The notes under the pieces are model-generated. The model worked only from the letters and a program-made list of their open reading frames with translations. It did not search any database and had not been told where the DNA came from. Of a stretch of DNA of 64,000 bases, positions 1 through 12,700 are shown one piece after another. Position 1 is the first letter of the stretch. The number at the start of each line of letters is the position of its first letter. The stretch comes from Todiramphus chloris collaris (taxonomy: Eukaryota > Chordata > Aves > Coraciiformes > Alcedinidae). The DNA is taken from the NCBI GenBank assembly GCA_025345505.1, contig JANVCC010000120.1, forward strand, positions 5,416,036 through 5,480,035. The letters are read 5' to 3'. The translations under genes were made by a program, and so were the position numbers.

Positions 1-330
1 CCAGCACCTCCTGAACCCAGACAGCCTGGAACCCAGCACCTCCTGAATCCAGACAGCCTGGCACCCAGCACCTCCTGAACTCAGACAGCACCCACTGCAC
101 CCCTGCACCCTGCCAGCCTGCACCCAGCACCTCCTGCACCCAGACAGCCTGGAACCCAGCACCTCCTGCACCCAGACAGCCTGGAACCCAGCACTTCCTG
201 CACCCAGCCAGCCTGGCACCCAGCATCTCCTGAACCCAGACAGCCTGGAACCCAGCACCTCCTGAACCCAGACAGCACCCACTGCACCCCCTGCACCCTG
301 CCAGCCTGGTACCCAGAACCCCACAGCATC
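1..330. repeat. 32-bp GC-rich minisatellite
   Basis: Head-to-tail copies of a unit of about 32 bp that begins CCAGCACCTCCTG and ends CAGCCTGGAAC. Two longer variants (around 80-140 and 260-320) carry an inserted CACCCACTGCACCCC block, so a higher-order repeat is present. The array runs off the left edge, so its full size is unknown. Open frames across it are a by-product of the repeat. Confidence 0.85.
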
Positions 331-2950
331 CTGTACAGCCCCCCGTGTCCAGCACCACCCTGGATGTGCTGCCAGGTGAGCTCTGCAATTGGGCGCAGGG
401 CACCTTCTCCCTGAGGGCTCAGGGTGCTGCAGGGAGGTGCAGGTGATGGTTTGGGGGTGACTGAGCTGCTCCTGGGGACCCCATGTCTGGAATTGTCCCT
501 CCTGGGGCACATCCAGAGCATCTCAGCCCACCACAGCCACTTCCCTCTTGGACTGCACAGGAGGCAGCCCAGACCAAAAAGGGCCCCTCTCACTGGCCCT
601 ACCCCACAGCGCTGATTTTGGGACAGCTTTTTGTGTAATGGGGACGTGATCTTGATGCTCGGCTCCTGCTGGAGCCTAGACCAGTATATTTAGGGTGAGA
701 TTGGACAGGACAGAGACTGGGTGTGAGGAGGGGGGTGGCTGGTGCCCTCCCAGATGTCCGTCTTGTGATGTGGGAGGGAAGAGGAGAGACTGGCGAGCCG
801 AAGTGCGTAATTAGAGCTGTGACTTAATTGGAAAGCAGAGGATGTACGATGGATGTCGTGTGACTTGAATAGTGATGTGTCAGAAGGGGCTGGGGAGACA
901 GAGGAGGCTCCACGACTCACTGGGAGGCTATGGGAGCCCAGAGAGGATGAAGGGCGCCCAGACACCCCAAAAGGCCTTGCCTGGTGGAGGGAAAGGAGAG
1001 GGGGCAGAGAAGGGATGAGCAGAGGATGGGCTGCCCCGTGCACCCAGGGGCAGCCAGCACCTGAGGCCCTCGGTGTGGTGGCAATGTCCCAGGGAACCTG
1101 CTGAGGATGGCAGGTGTCACAGGGCTGGAAAAAGAGCAAATATTTCCACTTTACTCAGAAAGACAGAAAGGAAAACTCAGGGAATTACAGTGTTAACTGT
1201 GTTCAGCCTCTGGAAAAATACCAGAAGACATAAAAAAAAACTTGTGAGAGCCTGGGAGGTAGTGGGGTGACAGGCACCAATCCTCTTGCATCTGCCAGGA
1301 GCAAATGGGGCAAACACCTTCTGTCCTGCGTGCTGGAACCCACCCTCAGCTTGCTGTCAGCCCAGGATGGGGTCCAGTCCAGGCAGCACCTTCCTGGGGT
1401 CACCCAGGCAGTTCAGCTGCAGCGAGGTCCTGGTGCTGTGTGACAGTCTCTCCATTTCATGGCTGCTGGGGGATTTGGGGCTCCCCGTACGGAGGCAGCA
1501 CATCCCAGTGGGACCTTGGCTTTGTGTTTCTGCTGGCAGCTGGCACCAGTTCAGCTGTATCTGCCCTGGAGTCAGGGTCTTGTGGTCCTGCTTTGGGTGC
1601 ACTGCTCATGGAGGAAGCACCATCAGGAGCCCAGGGCCTGGCAGGGTCTCATGCTCTGGGGAGGGGAGAACCAGAGGAAGCAGGAGCCCTGCCTGTGGCC
1701 ACCCCTGCGTGGCCTGCACCCAAATCTCAGCTCTGTCAGCTGAGCTCACCCAGCCCAGCCACCTGGGGTTGGAGTGGACACTTGAGCTCAGCTCAGGCAG
1801 CTCCAGCAAGGGGCTGAGCTCCTCCTGCCAGCCCAGGGCTCCCGCTCCTCCCCTGCACCTTCTCCACTACTGAGGTGATGAAATTTTAATCTTCTGCCAG
1901 GAAGGAGATGAAAGGGAGGCACCGCAGACGCTTCCCTGGGAAGCAGGCGGCTGCAGCCAAGCGCCCCGGCGCTGCGATGGGCTGCGGTGTGGGCACGGCC
2001 CTGGCACCACGGTGCAGACACCACACTGGGAACTGGCATCATCTCAGGCTGAGGAAGAAAAGTGGAATGGTGAAGGGCTGGGGTTTGACAGGACAGGGCT
2101 GCCTCCTGGCTCTAGAGGAGGCTTTTTGGGTCTCTCTTGGGTGATGGGTGCCCATTGCTTCTCTGGGAAGTGGCTTTCCTTCATGGGGAGATGCTGGGAG
2201 CTCTGCAGGGTCTCTTCTATGCGAGGGAACCCCTCAGCTGTGATCCACAAGCACAACTGTGGTCTGTGCGTGGCCAGAGGGTCCCCAGCACCACTGCAGG
2301 AGGACGGGAAGGGCAAGGCAGCAACGCTGAGCCAGTTGCACGCGATTCACTCCCCACTTCATTCAGTGCAACTCTGTTGACATCTCTGGTGCAGAGTGGA
2401 GAGAAACCACCAGTCTATAAACCAAACCATAGGGACTGGGCTCCATGTAAACGAGAGGACCCTGCCGGTGTTCCCAGGAGCCCACAGGCCACTCCGTGCT
2501 GCTTGGCAGGCAGAGCAAATGAATACTTCGACCAGGCAGATCTCAAGCAAGCAATGCTGCCCAGACACAAGTGATGCTGCCCAGCAACTGTGTCCTCCCA
2601 GCCAGACCCGTCCGTGTGTGCTGGGACCTGTAGTTCCTGCCCACCGGCACCCGGTGGTCACTGCAGCTGGCGGGGCCACGCTGGGCCAAGAGCGAGAGCC
2701 AGGCCAGGGCTGGATGCTCCATTGCTGGTGGGGTGGGCAGAGGGTGCGGTGGCCAGAGCAGGGTCCCCCCACGCAGCATCACATGTTTTGGCAGCCGGTC
2801 ACTGAGCTGGTAAATGGGCTTCTGTCCCCTTCGGCTGGTTAATCAGAGCACTGCTGGGTTAATTAACCTGAGGAACGGCTAATTCCAGCAGCTCATCTAA
2901 TCCTCATTACCTCCGAATTTAGAGACCGGGCTGCAGGGGCTGCATGAAAC
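331..2950. other. Intergenic DNA upstream of FNDC5
   Basis: No exon can be supported here on either strand. Short open frames have no recognisable protein content and no convincing splice partners. In human the neighbour on this side of FNDC5 is HPCA, but no HPCA coding sequence is visible. A TGCTGGGACCTGTAGTTCC stretch near 2618-2637 resembles the ZNF143-type promoter element, though it lies about 900 bp from the FNDC5 start codon. Confidence 0.6.
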
Positions 2951-3720
2951 CCCCGGCGGTAAAACGTCCCCGCTGCTGTGCTCGGGGGTCTCGTCCCGGG
3001 CTGAGTCCCGTCTCCTTCCCCCGGTGGCCCGGGGGGGGCTCGGCGGGGAGCAGCCCCCCCGGGAGGGTCGGGCCGGGGCTGTGCCGGGAAGGGCGGGACA
3101 AAGAAACCGAGGCAGTGAACGGGGCCGGGCTGGGCGAGGGGCCCGATCCGCCCCCGTCCCGCCGCCCCCCGGGGCCGGGGGAGGGACCGGAGCGGGGCTG
3201 CCCGGCTCTGCAGCGGGCGGAGCCGGGGCTCGGCGGGGCCGCGCCCGCCCCCGCCTCCCGGACGAGCCCAGCCGTACCGTACCGAACCGAGCCGAGCCAT
3301 ACCGGGCACTCCCGGGCGGTGCTGAACCCGGCCGACCCGTGCCGAGCCGAGCCCAGCCGTACCGGGCGGTTCCGGGCGGTACCGGGCGGGGGGCCCCGGG
3401 CGGTACCGGGCCCCGGCGCTCTCCGCGGTGCTGAACGCGCCGCCGCTCCCGCAGGACGCGCCGCCGGTGGGGCCCGGTCCGGCCCGGTCCGGAGCGGCTC
3501 TGCCCGGCGCGGCGAGGCGGGGCGGCGGCGGGGAATGGAGCCCTTCCTCGGTTGCACCGGTGCCGCGCTCCTGCTCTGCTTCAGCTACGCCGGTCTGCGC
3601 CCGGTGGAGGCAGGTAAGGGCCGCCGGGCCCCCGGGAGAGGCTGCCCGGGCTGTGGGAGAGGGGCTTCGGTAGGGGCGAGTCTACCGGTGGGCACGGGTG
3701 GGAGCAGCGGGTGAAGCCGG
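2950..3720 (+). promoter_or_regulatory. FNDC5: CpG-island promoter of FNDC5
   Basis: Very GC- and CpG-rich stretch surrounding exon 1 of FNDC5. Between about 3270 and 3420 it contains degenerate tandem repeats of CCGTACCG / ACCGGGCGGT type. No TATA box is evident. The transcription start cannot be fixed from sequence alone; an acceptor-like CCGCTCCCGCAG ends at 3454, so an upstream non-coding exon is possible. Confidence 0.7.
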
Positions 3721-6700
3721 GTAGGGGCCGGAGGCCATGGGCATCACCGGCTGGGACTTGGGCAGTAACTGGGTTCGGAAGAGACGGACGATGTCGGACA
3801 CGCAGCCGCCGGGGCACGGGTTTGGGGAAGCGTCGAGCTCTCGTCCCCACTGGGGTCCCTTCCCCGAGGAAGGCAGCTTGTAGCAATGTGATGTGAAAAG
3901 GGGAGAGCAAACAGAGCCCCTCGCCCACGGGGGAGGCAAAGGCTCTTCTGGCCCTGAGCTGCAGCACCTGCTCGTGTCAAACTGGAGCAATGGGAGCAAA
4001 ACCAGACTGGGTCTGACACCACCATGGCACCTTAGCCTTGGCAATCCCCCTCCCCATCTCCTGCTCACCCTGGGCTGTCCAGGGCCCAGCCAGGCACTGC
4101 TGGGAGCTCTGGGAGCACTGCCCCAGAGAAACCACCTCTCCTGGGGCACAGCACATCAGAGGCCCCTTCCAGCTGGGCAAGTCCCCTGAAGTGGGGGGAT
4201 CTTCTGGCAAAGCAAATGTCCCCAGCAGCTAGCTCTAATTTGGGAGAGACCAGGACATGCTCAGCTCCACTCACTCTCCTCCTCTGCATCAGACGGGCTG
4301 AGCCTTCACCTGAGCACCCTGCACGTGGGTGCCACATCTTGGCAGGTGCTGGTGGGTGCTCCCCACGAGCCCTGGCCCCACTGCACAGCACCAGCCCAAG
4401 CCAGATGCCCTCCCCAGCTCTGTGTAGTCAGCCCAGGGCTGTCTCCTTCACTGGCTGCGAGATGTTGGTGGAACAGCCGCTTTGATTTGCAAAACGCTGA
4501 TTGCCAGAATATCTCACATTCCAGGAGGCTGGGGGTGACTATTAGGGATCTAGACTCTGGGGAGTGGAAATTCCTGCACCCGAGCCAGCCCTGGGAGTTG
4601 CTGGAGTTACATTTGCCCTCGTCCTGCCTGTGCCAGGGCTGCAGCAACCCCCTGAACGCCTCCAGCTCTGCCACGCGCGTCCTTGGCCAGCCATCGGCAC
4701 TCTGAAGTTCCCGTTTTCCCCAACTGCCAGACCCAGGGAGATTAATGAAACGTTCCCAAACGGAGAGAGCGATGGGGGAAACGCGGCGGCACAATGGAGG
4801 CATCTGCAATTGTAACAGCCCTGCCGATCTTCTGTAAACTAGGCCACTTCCCCAGCTCTTCCTTATCCTTGAATCACCTCAGCCAGCAACCGAGAGTAAA
4901 CATGGAGTTGTGTCCCTGCCCATAACCACCTCCTGCTCCTCTCTTAGGCAGCGTTTCTGTGCTGTGAGGCATCTGGGCCACGTTAGGAGCCCAGTAGCTC
5001 TGTGAACTGGGAGAGCTGCCCTTTCTCGTGGCTACGGAGTGTGGTGAGGAGGTAGGAGGCTCAGATCTGGGCTCTGACGAAGCTGCGTGACCTTGGTGTT
5101 GTGCTGCTCACCCCTGGTGCCTCCTCTTCCCACGCTGCCCTTTGCCAAGGGTTGTGATGTCCTCTCCCTGCACCCTGGCGAGGCAGCGAGCTTGTGCTGT
5201 CCCTGGTTTTCAGAGAGGGAAAAGAGGAATGAGGCTACAGAGCAATTTTCCCAAGGTCGTGCAGAGGTAGAAGCAGCATCACCAGCAGCTCTGTGTCCCC
5301 AGCCCTACATCACCATGTGGCCACGAGGCCACCAAGACGTGTGACCCCAGAGCCACAGGAAAAGCCCGTGGAAGGGAAATCATCCCCAGCAGGGCCAAGC
5401 AGGGATGGAGGCTCAGTGCTCCTTGCCCTTTGGACCAGAGCTCACGCGAGTGGGTTTAAAACAGTGCCTGCTGGGCTGCTGTTGAGGGCTGGGAGAGCAG
5501 CGCAGTGACGCTGCTGCATAACAACGATGGAAGAGCCCAAAATAGGCCATGGCCCCTGCAGCTTGCTAGGACAAAGGGCAGCCCTGCAAGGTCTCTGCCC
5601 ACAGAGCAACTCAAGTCAGGTTTATTTGACTGTGAGATGGAGGGGAAAGTGAACACACTGCTCGGGGTGCAGTGGAACTTCACCCTCCAGCACAGCTCTG
5701 GGCCCATCCAGCTCTCAGCCTTCACAGGACCTGGATCAACCTCCAAGCCAGGGAGCCCCATAACAGCTTCTCCACTTTTGCTGCCCAAAAAGGGGTCAAA
5801 ACCTCCTGGCTAGATTCTTACTGGTCAGCTTTAAAGCATGTTCTCCCTGCCCTGAGCCACGCTGCAAACCCAGCTCCTCTTCCTCTGCCGAGGTGGGTCT
5901 CCATCCTCACCCCCTCCCCAGGCAGCCCCTCCAGCCGCAGGGGCCGAGGGGGACAAAGCAAAGGTGACAAGCAGACTGTGGATGCCATTCCCTGATCAGT
6001 GTCCTGCTGGGCCCACTCACCTCGGAGCCAGTGGAGCTGAGCTCAGACACGGCCTGGCAGGATCAAACCCTGAGCGATAGGCTCAGCACGCGCTAGAAAG
6101 CAGCACTTGGTCTGGCAGCTTTTTGGAGCCAGCAAACGGACCCACCCCGGCCCCTTTTCCCGTCCCATGGAGGCCACGGAGATTCCTGGACGGCTGACGG
6201 ATGGCGTGAGCACTGTATTGATTTCTGCATTCAGAGTAGGAGAGATTTAATGGAAATAGGGAGGTTTCTAACCTCGGTGTCAGCCTCTCAGCAGGGCTGT
6301 CGCTGCGCAAAGCAGCTGAGGTTGTGCCATCCCTTTCCAAACACTGTCTCCCGCTGGGAACATACATGTGGGAAAGGCAGATGCCTCCCAGAGTGGGATG
6401 CGCTTGCACAGGGCAAGCAGCACAGGCAGGAGCCAAAAGCAGCCTCATGGAGTGGTCCCCACGCTCTGGTACCAAGTACGGCCTCATCCCGTTGGCATTT
6501 GTTGTGGAATAAATCCCTCCCGGTTTATATAGTACCCCGAGGCCAAATTAAGGTCTGACTGAAGCCAAATTCAGTTAAAAGCAGAAATGGATCGAGTCAC
6601 GAAGCACGGAAAGCTTTATGTGTGTAGTAGAAACCGGAGTGTTGGACTCAAGAGCTGGGTCAGGACCAAGCAGCAAAGTTCCAGGCAAGGTCTGGGTACC

Positions 6701-9700
6701 AGCATCTGGGAAACTCCAGCCCTTGCTCACCCTCTGCCAGATTTCCCTCTTCTTTCTCTAACATGACATTAAGTGTGGGCTGAGAAGAGCTAGGGAGGAC
6801 CGTGGTACCCAGTGCTCCCTGGACATTTGGGTGCTGGATAAAATGTGCCACGGCAACGACTCTGCTTCGGGTTGGCAGCGTTAAAACCCAAGTCCTGGCT
6901 TTGGCGAGACCCGAGCGAATCCTGTCCGGCTTTGGGACTTGGCACGGGATGTTCCCCAAAGGAGGAACACCCCTTCCTTCTGCCCTAAGGAATTCCTGAT
7001 GGGAATGGCTTGGCTGGACACAGCGAGCATCTCCCTGCTCCCTGAGAAGGCTCCATCCTCCCTGACGTCATTTCCACCCGCACCTTCGGGCATCTGCTCC
7101 CCGGGGAATCGGTGACAGGGGGCGGGTTGGAGGGGGCTGGACTCTTTGTATCCCGTTTGTACAGGGGAGTGGGCGGTCAGCGGGAAATAATTGCCTCTTT
7201 CGCAGGCTGAAGAACCACCAGTTGGTCTTTGTGCTCTTTGAATGGCGAGCGTGGCAGCGGTGGGCCCGGCTCCCTCCCACTGCCCTGCGGGCTCCCTTAC
7301 AACGCTGGGGGAAGGTGAATGACGTGCCAGCCCTTCCTCCGGGCCCTGTAAAGCTGACAGGCAGTGAAGGGAGCCGTGCTGGGAGAGGAAAGAAAGGCTC
7401 TGAAAGGCAGCGAAAGCAGGTCTTTCTGTACCCACACTCGGGGAGCGGGCAGCAGAGAACATCACACGGCGCCTTACGGGATGCTCCTTCCCCTTGCAGG
7501 TCGTGTCCTTCCATCTCCTGCCTCCGCAGGGCAGGTCACGGTGCAGGAATAAAGAGCTGCTGGGATTTAAGGCTGACATTCACCACTTCCCGCAGGGAAG
7601 GGCACGTGGCTTGCAGGGGGACAGAGCTGACCCAGCCACTTCAGAGCCTGGGCAGGCTCTGCTCTCTGGACCATGTCCTGGGGGCTCGGAAGCAGCTGAG
7701 TCCTGCACAGCAGGGAAGGAGCTGCTTATGGGAGAGCAGCTAAACTGAAAGGGAAAACGTGGTGAGTGCAGTGTGGCTTTAGCCACGGAGGAAGCAACTG
7801 CCTTTCACTCCAGGCACTTCCAAGCGGCTGGAGTTTCCAGGCCAGTTGAACTGAGAAGGAGCAGCTTTGGGGCTGGGCTGGGCCCCTTGACTGGGGAGAG
7901 AAATCCAGGAATAAAATCCAGGAATCCCAAACCTGTAGCCTGACTGGGCTGGCAGAGGTGACCTCCCAGGGTGTGGTATTTCCACAGATTCCTCCTTTGC
8001 TCTGAGCAGTGATTCCCCCGGCTGCTTGCACGGCGAAGGTCCAACTCTCACCCCCAGCCCTGCCAGAAGAGCTCACGGCAGAAGGTGCAAACCGAGAGTG
8101 GCTTCAAAAGAGACACAACTGTAAGGACAGGGAGCCAGGAGCTCTGAGCATCTCCCAGTGATGTCTGTGGCCCAGGCACCTCCCTGATCTTAGAGGTGCC
8201 AGGCAAGACACTCCGGATACCCTGTTTGCTCACCCCACCACCCTCCATCAGCAGCCCCATCTTCACGGGTGACAGCAGCCAAACAAACCTTTGTCCTTCT
8301 CCATCTCCTTCCCCATCCCATCCACGCTACAGCTCTGATGGGGAAGTCACCCTAAGTGGTTTCCAGTTCCTCATGCCAGCAGCCGCTGTGTTGACAATGA
8401 AAAGCCAAGGAGGAATCAGCCCAAAGCTCTAAAGTGTGGGTTGGGGTTTTTTTTTTTCCTCTCTCTCATATAAAAGTCCATTAATAATCAGCAAAGCGTT
8501 TAATGAGAAGCTAGAAGGAGTTCTCAGCATTAAGAGGGGATTAAGGGTAATCTTCATCGCTCATGCCTCCTTGCTGTGCGGAGGCGGCTCTGACCTGCGC
8601 TTGCCAGGAGGGCACAAGGTGGGCAGGAGGGAGGCAGGGCTGGGGCACACAGCCCTGGGGGATGCAGGGCTCTGACTCACCTGAGGAAGGGTCCCTGCGG
8701 GAAGGAAACAAGACACGGGTTAAGCACGGCCAGTTCTGAAGCAGCCACTGACGTTTAAAAAATCATGGTTTCACCTTAATTAATCAGGGCTTCCCCTTAA
8801 AGAAGGGGCTGCAATTTCTGTGGACACGACGACAAGAGGAACTTTTCACCCCAGCACACAGCTCGTGTTCAGATTTGCCCGAGCAGGTCCCTGGCCAGGT
8901 TGCAACGTATGACCCGCTCTGGCAGCACCTTTTGAGCTGGGATGGAGCTAAACCAGAAACCTTGCCCCGTACGGATCCCTTCCAGACCAGGCAGGGGATG
9001 TGCTGCCTCTGGAGTAAAAAGGCATGAGAAAGGTTTGATGCACAGTGAGGAAACAACAGCCCCTCGGGCCATCCCACCCTCTGTGCCCGCTCCTGGAACA
9101 CCAGCAGCTTCTCTGGCCGCCGTGGGCACAGAATCAAAGTTCCCAGGAGTTGTATATGGCTCTAGAAAGAACCAAAGGGTAGGATTTGGCACCTCAAGGC
9201 CCTGCTAGAGACACTGACCCCCCCACAGCCAGCTGGGAAAGAGAAATCGCATCTTCTCCACCTGCCCTAGGCTGGGCTGGCACTGCAAAGAGCTGCAACT
9301 GGCCCGGGGAGCCAAAAGCAGTGTGGAGGATCCTGGAACGGTGATGATAGAAAGTCATGATCTCATCGTGCGTCTCCCGGGAGCGGGGAGAGCAGCATCC
9401 TCGGGGATTAAAATTTCGGTTCTAAATTATTCACTCAGCGCTGGGAGTAGGAAACTCATTTTCCTGGCTTTGTGTTTCTGTAGCAGCCCGTGTTGAATTC
9501 ACTTTTCCGATCGCTTTTATACCGGTTTGACACCGCTGATTTATGTGTAGCTACACCTAGGCTGTGGTAGCGAAGGGCAAGGCATACTCTGATCTGCTGT
9601 CCTAGATTTCAGTTTTATCTGCTGGCTTGGACCTCTCTCTCTCAGGTATTACTACAAAGGGTTTTTTCTAGAGTGCTCCCGACCATCCCCACAGGCTGAT

Positions 9701-12700
9701 TCCTCTCCTGCCTGCTCTGCAGGCTCTGAGCCCTGGGTTGCAGCTTTGCCTGGCAGCCCTCCACCCCCTCTCACCAGTACCCAGCTCTCCTCCAGCACTG
9801 CCAGGTCTTCCCAGCTCCCCCACATTTTAGGTCATCAGGAAATTTAAGACACTTTTTATGCTACGCCTCCCTCAAGGTCGCAACTTTCAAAGGGGACTCT
9901 AAGCACCGAGGGTGGTGTGTCCTGTGTGTTCCCTTTTCCCAGCCTGAAGCTTCTTCCCCGATACCCTCTGTTCCTGGGGAGTTAATTCATCTCCTTTCAA
10001 AGGCCCCCTCAACCCAAGCTGGGTAAATCAGTGGTAGTGCCTTAGAAAAAAAAAAAGAATTAGCTCCTAAAAATAATCCAGGGCAGACAACCATGGTGGG
10101 ATGTAACTGTACAGCTGTACTCGGGGAAGGGCGAAGTGCCCGGCTGCAGCTGGAGACTGTTTTGTCTCCCATCTCTCAACTCGGTCGTGTCCTCCCTGTG
10201 TTCTAGCAAATTCATCAGGCGTGACTCACAGACCTTCCCCGTACACATTCCGGGCTGCTGACTGCCCCTTCCTAAAATTAGCCCCTACTCCTGTCTGCGC
10301 ACGGCTTCAGTCGCGGGGGAAGGTGAGGAGCTGCGGACCCGCGGCCCTTCCTCGTGTCACAGCAGGGAGCTGAGCCTGGAGGGTGCTGGTGTTCAGCCTG
10401 GGGAGGATGATCCACGTCCCCTGCTCAGCTTGTCCTTGGCCTCGCCGCTGCAGCACAGGGGGAGGATGAGAAATGTCTCTGCTCTCCGAGAGCTGGCTGG
10501 AGACCGCTTCCTCCTGGCATGCAGACCAGCCCCTCAGAGCTGAGAGGCAGGGCCAACCCTGACTTGACCATCTCCAGAGATCTACTCCCCCTGTGAACTC
10601 CTGGAGACCACCACTGCTTGCTGCTCCTCCTTCTAAAGTCCCAAAGCCGCGTGAATTTAGCCACACATCTTTCATCAACCTTTCTGCCCCGTGAAGGACT
10701 CGCTATGCTCAGCCCCAGTCCCGACGGCTTGGCCAGACATCCCGCTCCTACTGGTGTCACTGGTGGGTGTGGGTCTCCCACCTGCTAGAAAAGGGAGCTC
10801 TGAAGGCCGGGCTCTGGGTGTTGTTTGGGGAGAGGGAAAGGAACAAAGCCATCGCTCTGTTAAGTGTAGAACAGCGCTGACCTTCAGCTGGGGAATTTTG
10901 CACTCCCATTATTTCCTCTGATCCCGGGGGTAACATTTGCCAGGAGTGAAGTCAGTTGTTAGGAGACACCGACACGACAGCTAGAATATTTTCAGCCACA
11001 TCCAGGCGTCTGGGACCGCCTGTGAACCCGACAAGTGTTACCAGAGACGTGCACACATGCAGCCTCCTTTTACTGCTGACCTCGGCCCCAGCCCCAGAAG
11101 GGCAGCGCTGTGCAGCGGTTACAAAGCAACAGAATTAGTCTTCTGCCAGAAAAAATGACTCCACCTCACCCCCTGACCTCCCAGGGGTGGCCGGAGTCTT
11201 AGCAGTCTCGTTAGCCTTTACTGCCTCTGGGTTCAGGGTGCAAACTGGAGATTGTGAATTAAATTTGACCAGAGGAGAGAGGACGCAGGAGCTCAACCTG
11301 CTGCACGGAGCACTGGGAGGGCTGTGCCAAGCCAACGAGGTAAAACCTTCCCCTGGAGATGCCAAGAAGGGCTTTGGCCGTGCAGCTCCCCTGGGAGGAG
11401 GCTCCTGGGGAGGATGTGCAGGAGCCCAGTTGGTCCTTCAGAGCCCAGCTCTCCTTGGCAAGCCCACGCAGGTCCTCCCTGCAGCTGGAAACCGGAGTTG
11501 GGAATAAACAGAGAGCCTTGGGCTGCTGCTTTCATGGCCTGGCCTTTTCACACGCCAACGGTCCCTCGGTGCTGCCGCAGCCTGGTCTGCCCTGTCAGCT
11601 GTAAGCGGGTGGTTGCTGGATGCCCTCCGACCATCTGAGTGACAGCTCATCGGCCACAAAACGTGTATGAGAGATTTTCTGTCAAGCTAACAGGGGAAAG
11701 CAAAAGAAGCACTCCCATTTACTACTCCTGAATTTCAAACCTCTGGAGTGCTCATCAGAGCATTCAGCTTTCATACTTCCCAGGCTGATCTTGCGTTTCC
11801 TCCCGGCTGTCGCTGCCAGACCATAATAGGAAACAAGAGAGAAAACGTGGTACGTGGTTGGGAGGGATGAGATGAATGAGATGAATGGGATGAATGGGAT
11901 GAACGAGCTGCTTAGTGGTCTGCTGCGGTGAAAGAAACACTTTCCAAGGGTCAGTTACTCCCTGCATGTCTCATGCCTCTCCTATTGAACCTCACCAGTA
12001 AGAAAGACTGGAGTCCCTGCAATTCCCAGGTGCCATTCCCAGAGCCATAGAGGCAGGGCCCTGAGCAAGGTCCTCCCCGACTCCCTCCCTTCCTCGCTCT
12101 GTCTCCTGCCCGTGGCTGCGGCTGGTGCCCGTAAAGGCTCTGCTCTCCCTCCTTGCAGACAGCCCATCGGCTCCAGTAAATGTCACAGTCAAACACCTGA
12201 AAGCCAACTCGGCCGTTGTGACGTGGGATGTCCTGGAAGATGAAGTTGTCATTGGATTTGCCATTTCCCAACAGGTACAGTGCCTGCGGTTACCCGGTTT
12301 GAGTCCTGTCCATCTCCACCCCAGGTCCCCTCCGTTTCTAAACCCTCCTGCTGCAGTTTAAGCCCATTCCTTCTCGTCCTGTCCCTCCTGGTCTGGGAGG
12401 GCACTTGGCTCCCCGTCCTCTTTGCAGCAGCGTTTCACGTATTGGTGGCTGCAGAGAGGAAAGGGTCCGACGGTCTCCAGGTCCGTGGTGGACAGGGCAG
12501 GAAGCAGTGGTCTTAGATGACAGCAGTGCAGACGGGAGGCCTCTCCACCACTCTGTGCTCTCCTCTCTCGGCTTCCAGAAGAAGGACGTGCGGATGCTGC
12601 GCTTCATCCAGGAGGTGAACACCACCACCCGCTCCTGTGCCCTCTGGGACCTAGAGGAGGACACTGAGTACATTGTGCATGTCCAGTCCATCAGCATCCA

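Noticed and set aside
2944..3534. Upstream in-frame extension of FNDC5 from 2944
   Set aside because: The frame stays open because the CpG island lacks stops; the added residues are P/G/R-rich and would place the signal peptide internally.
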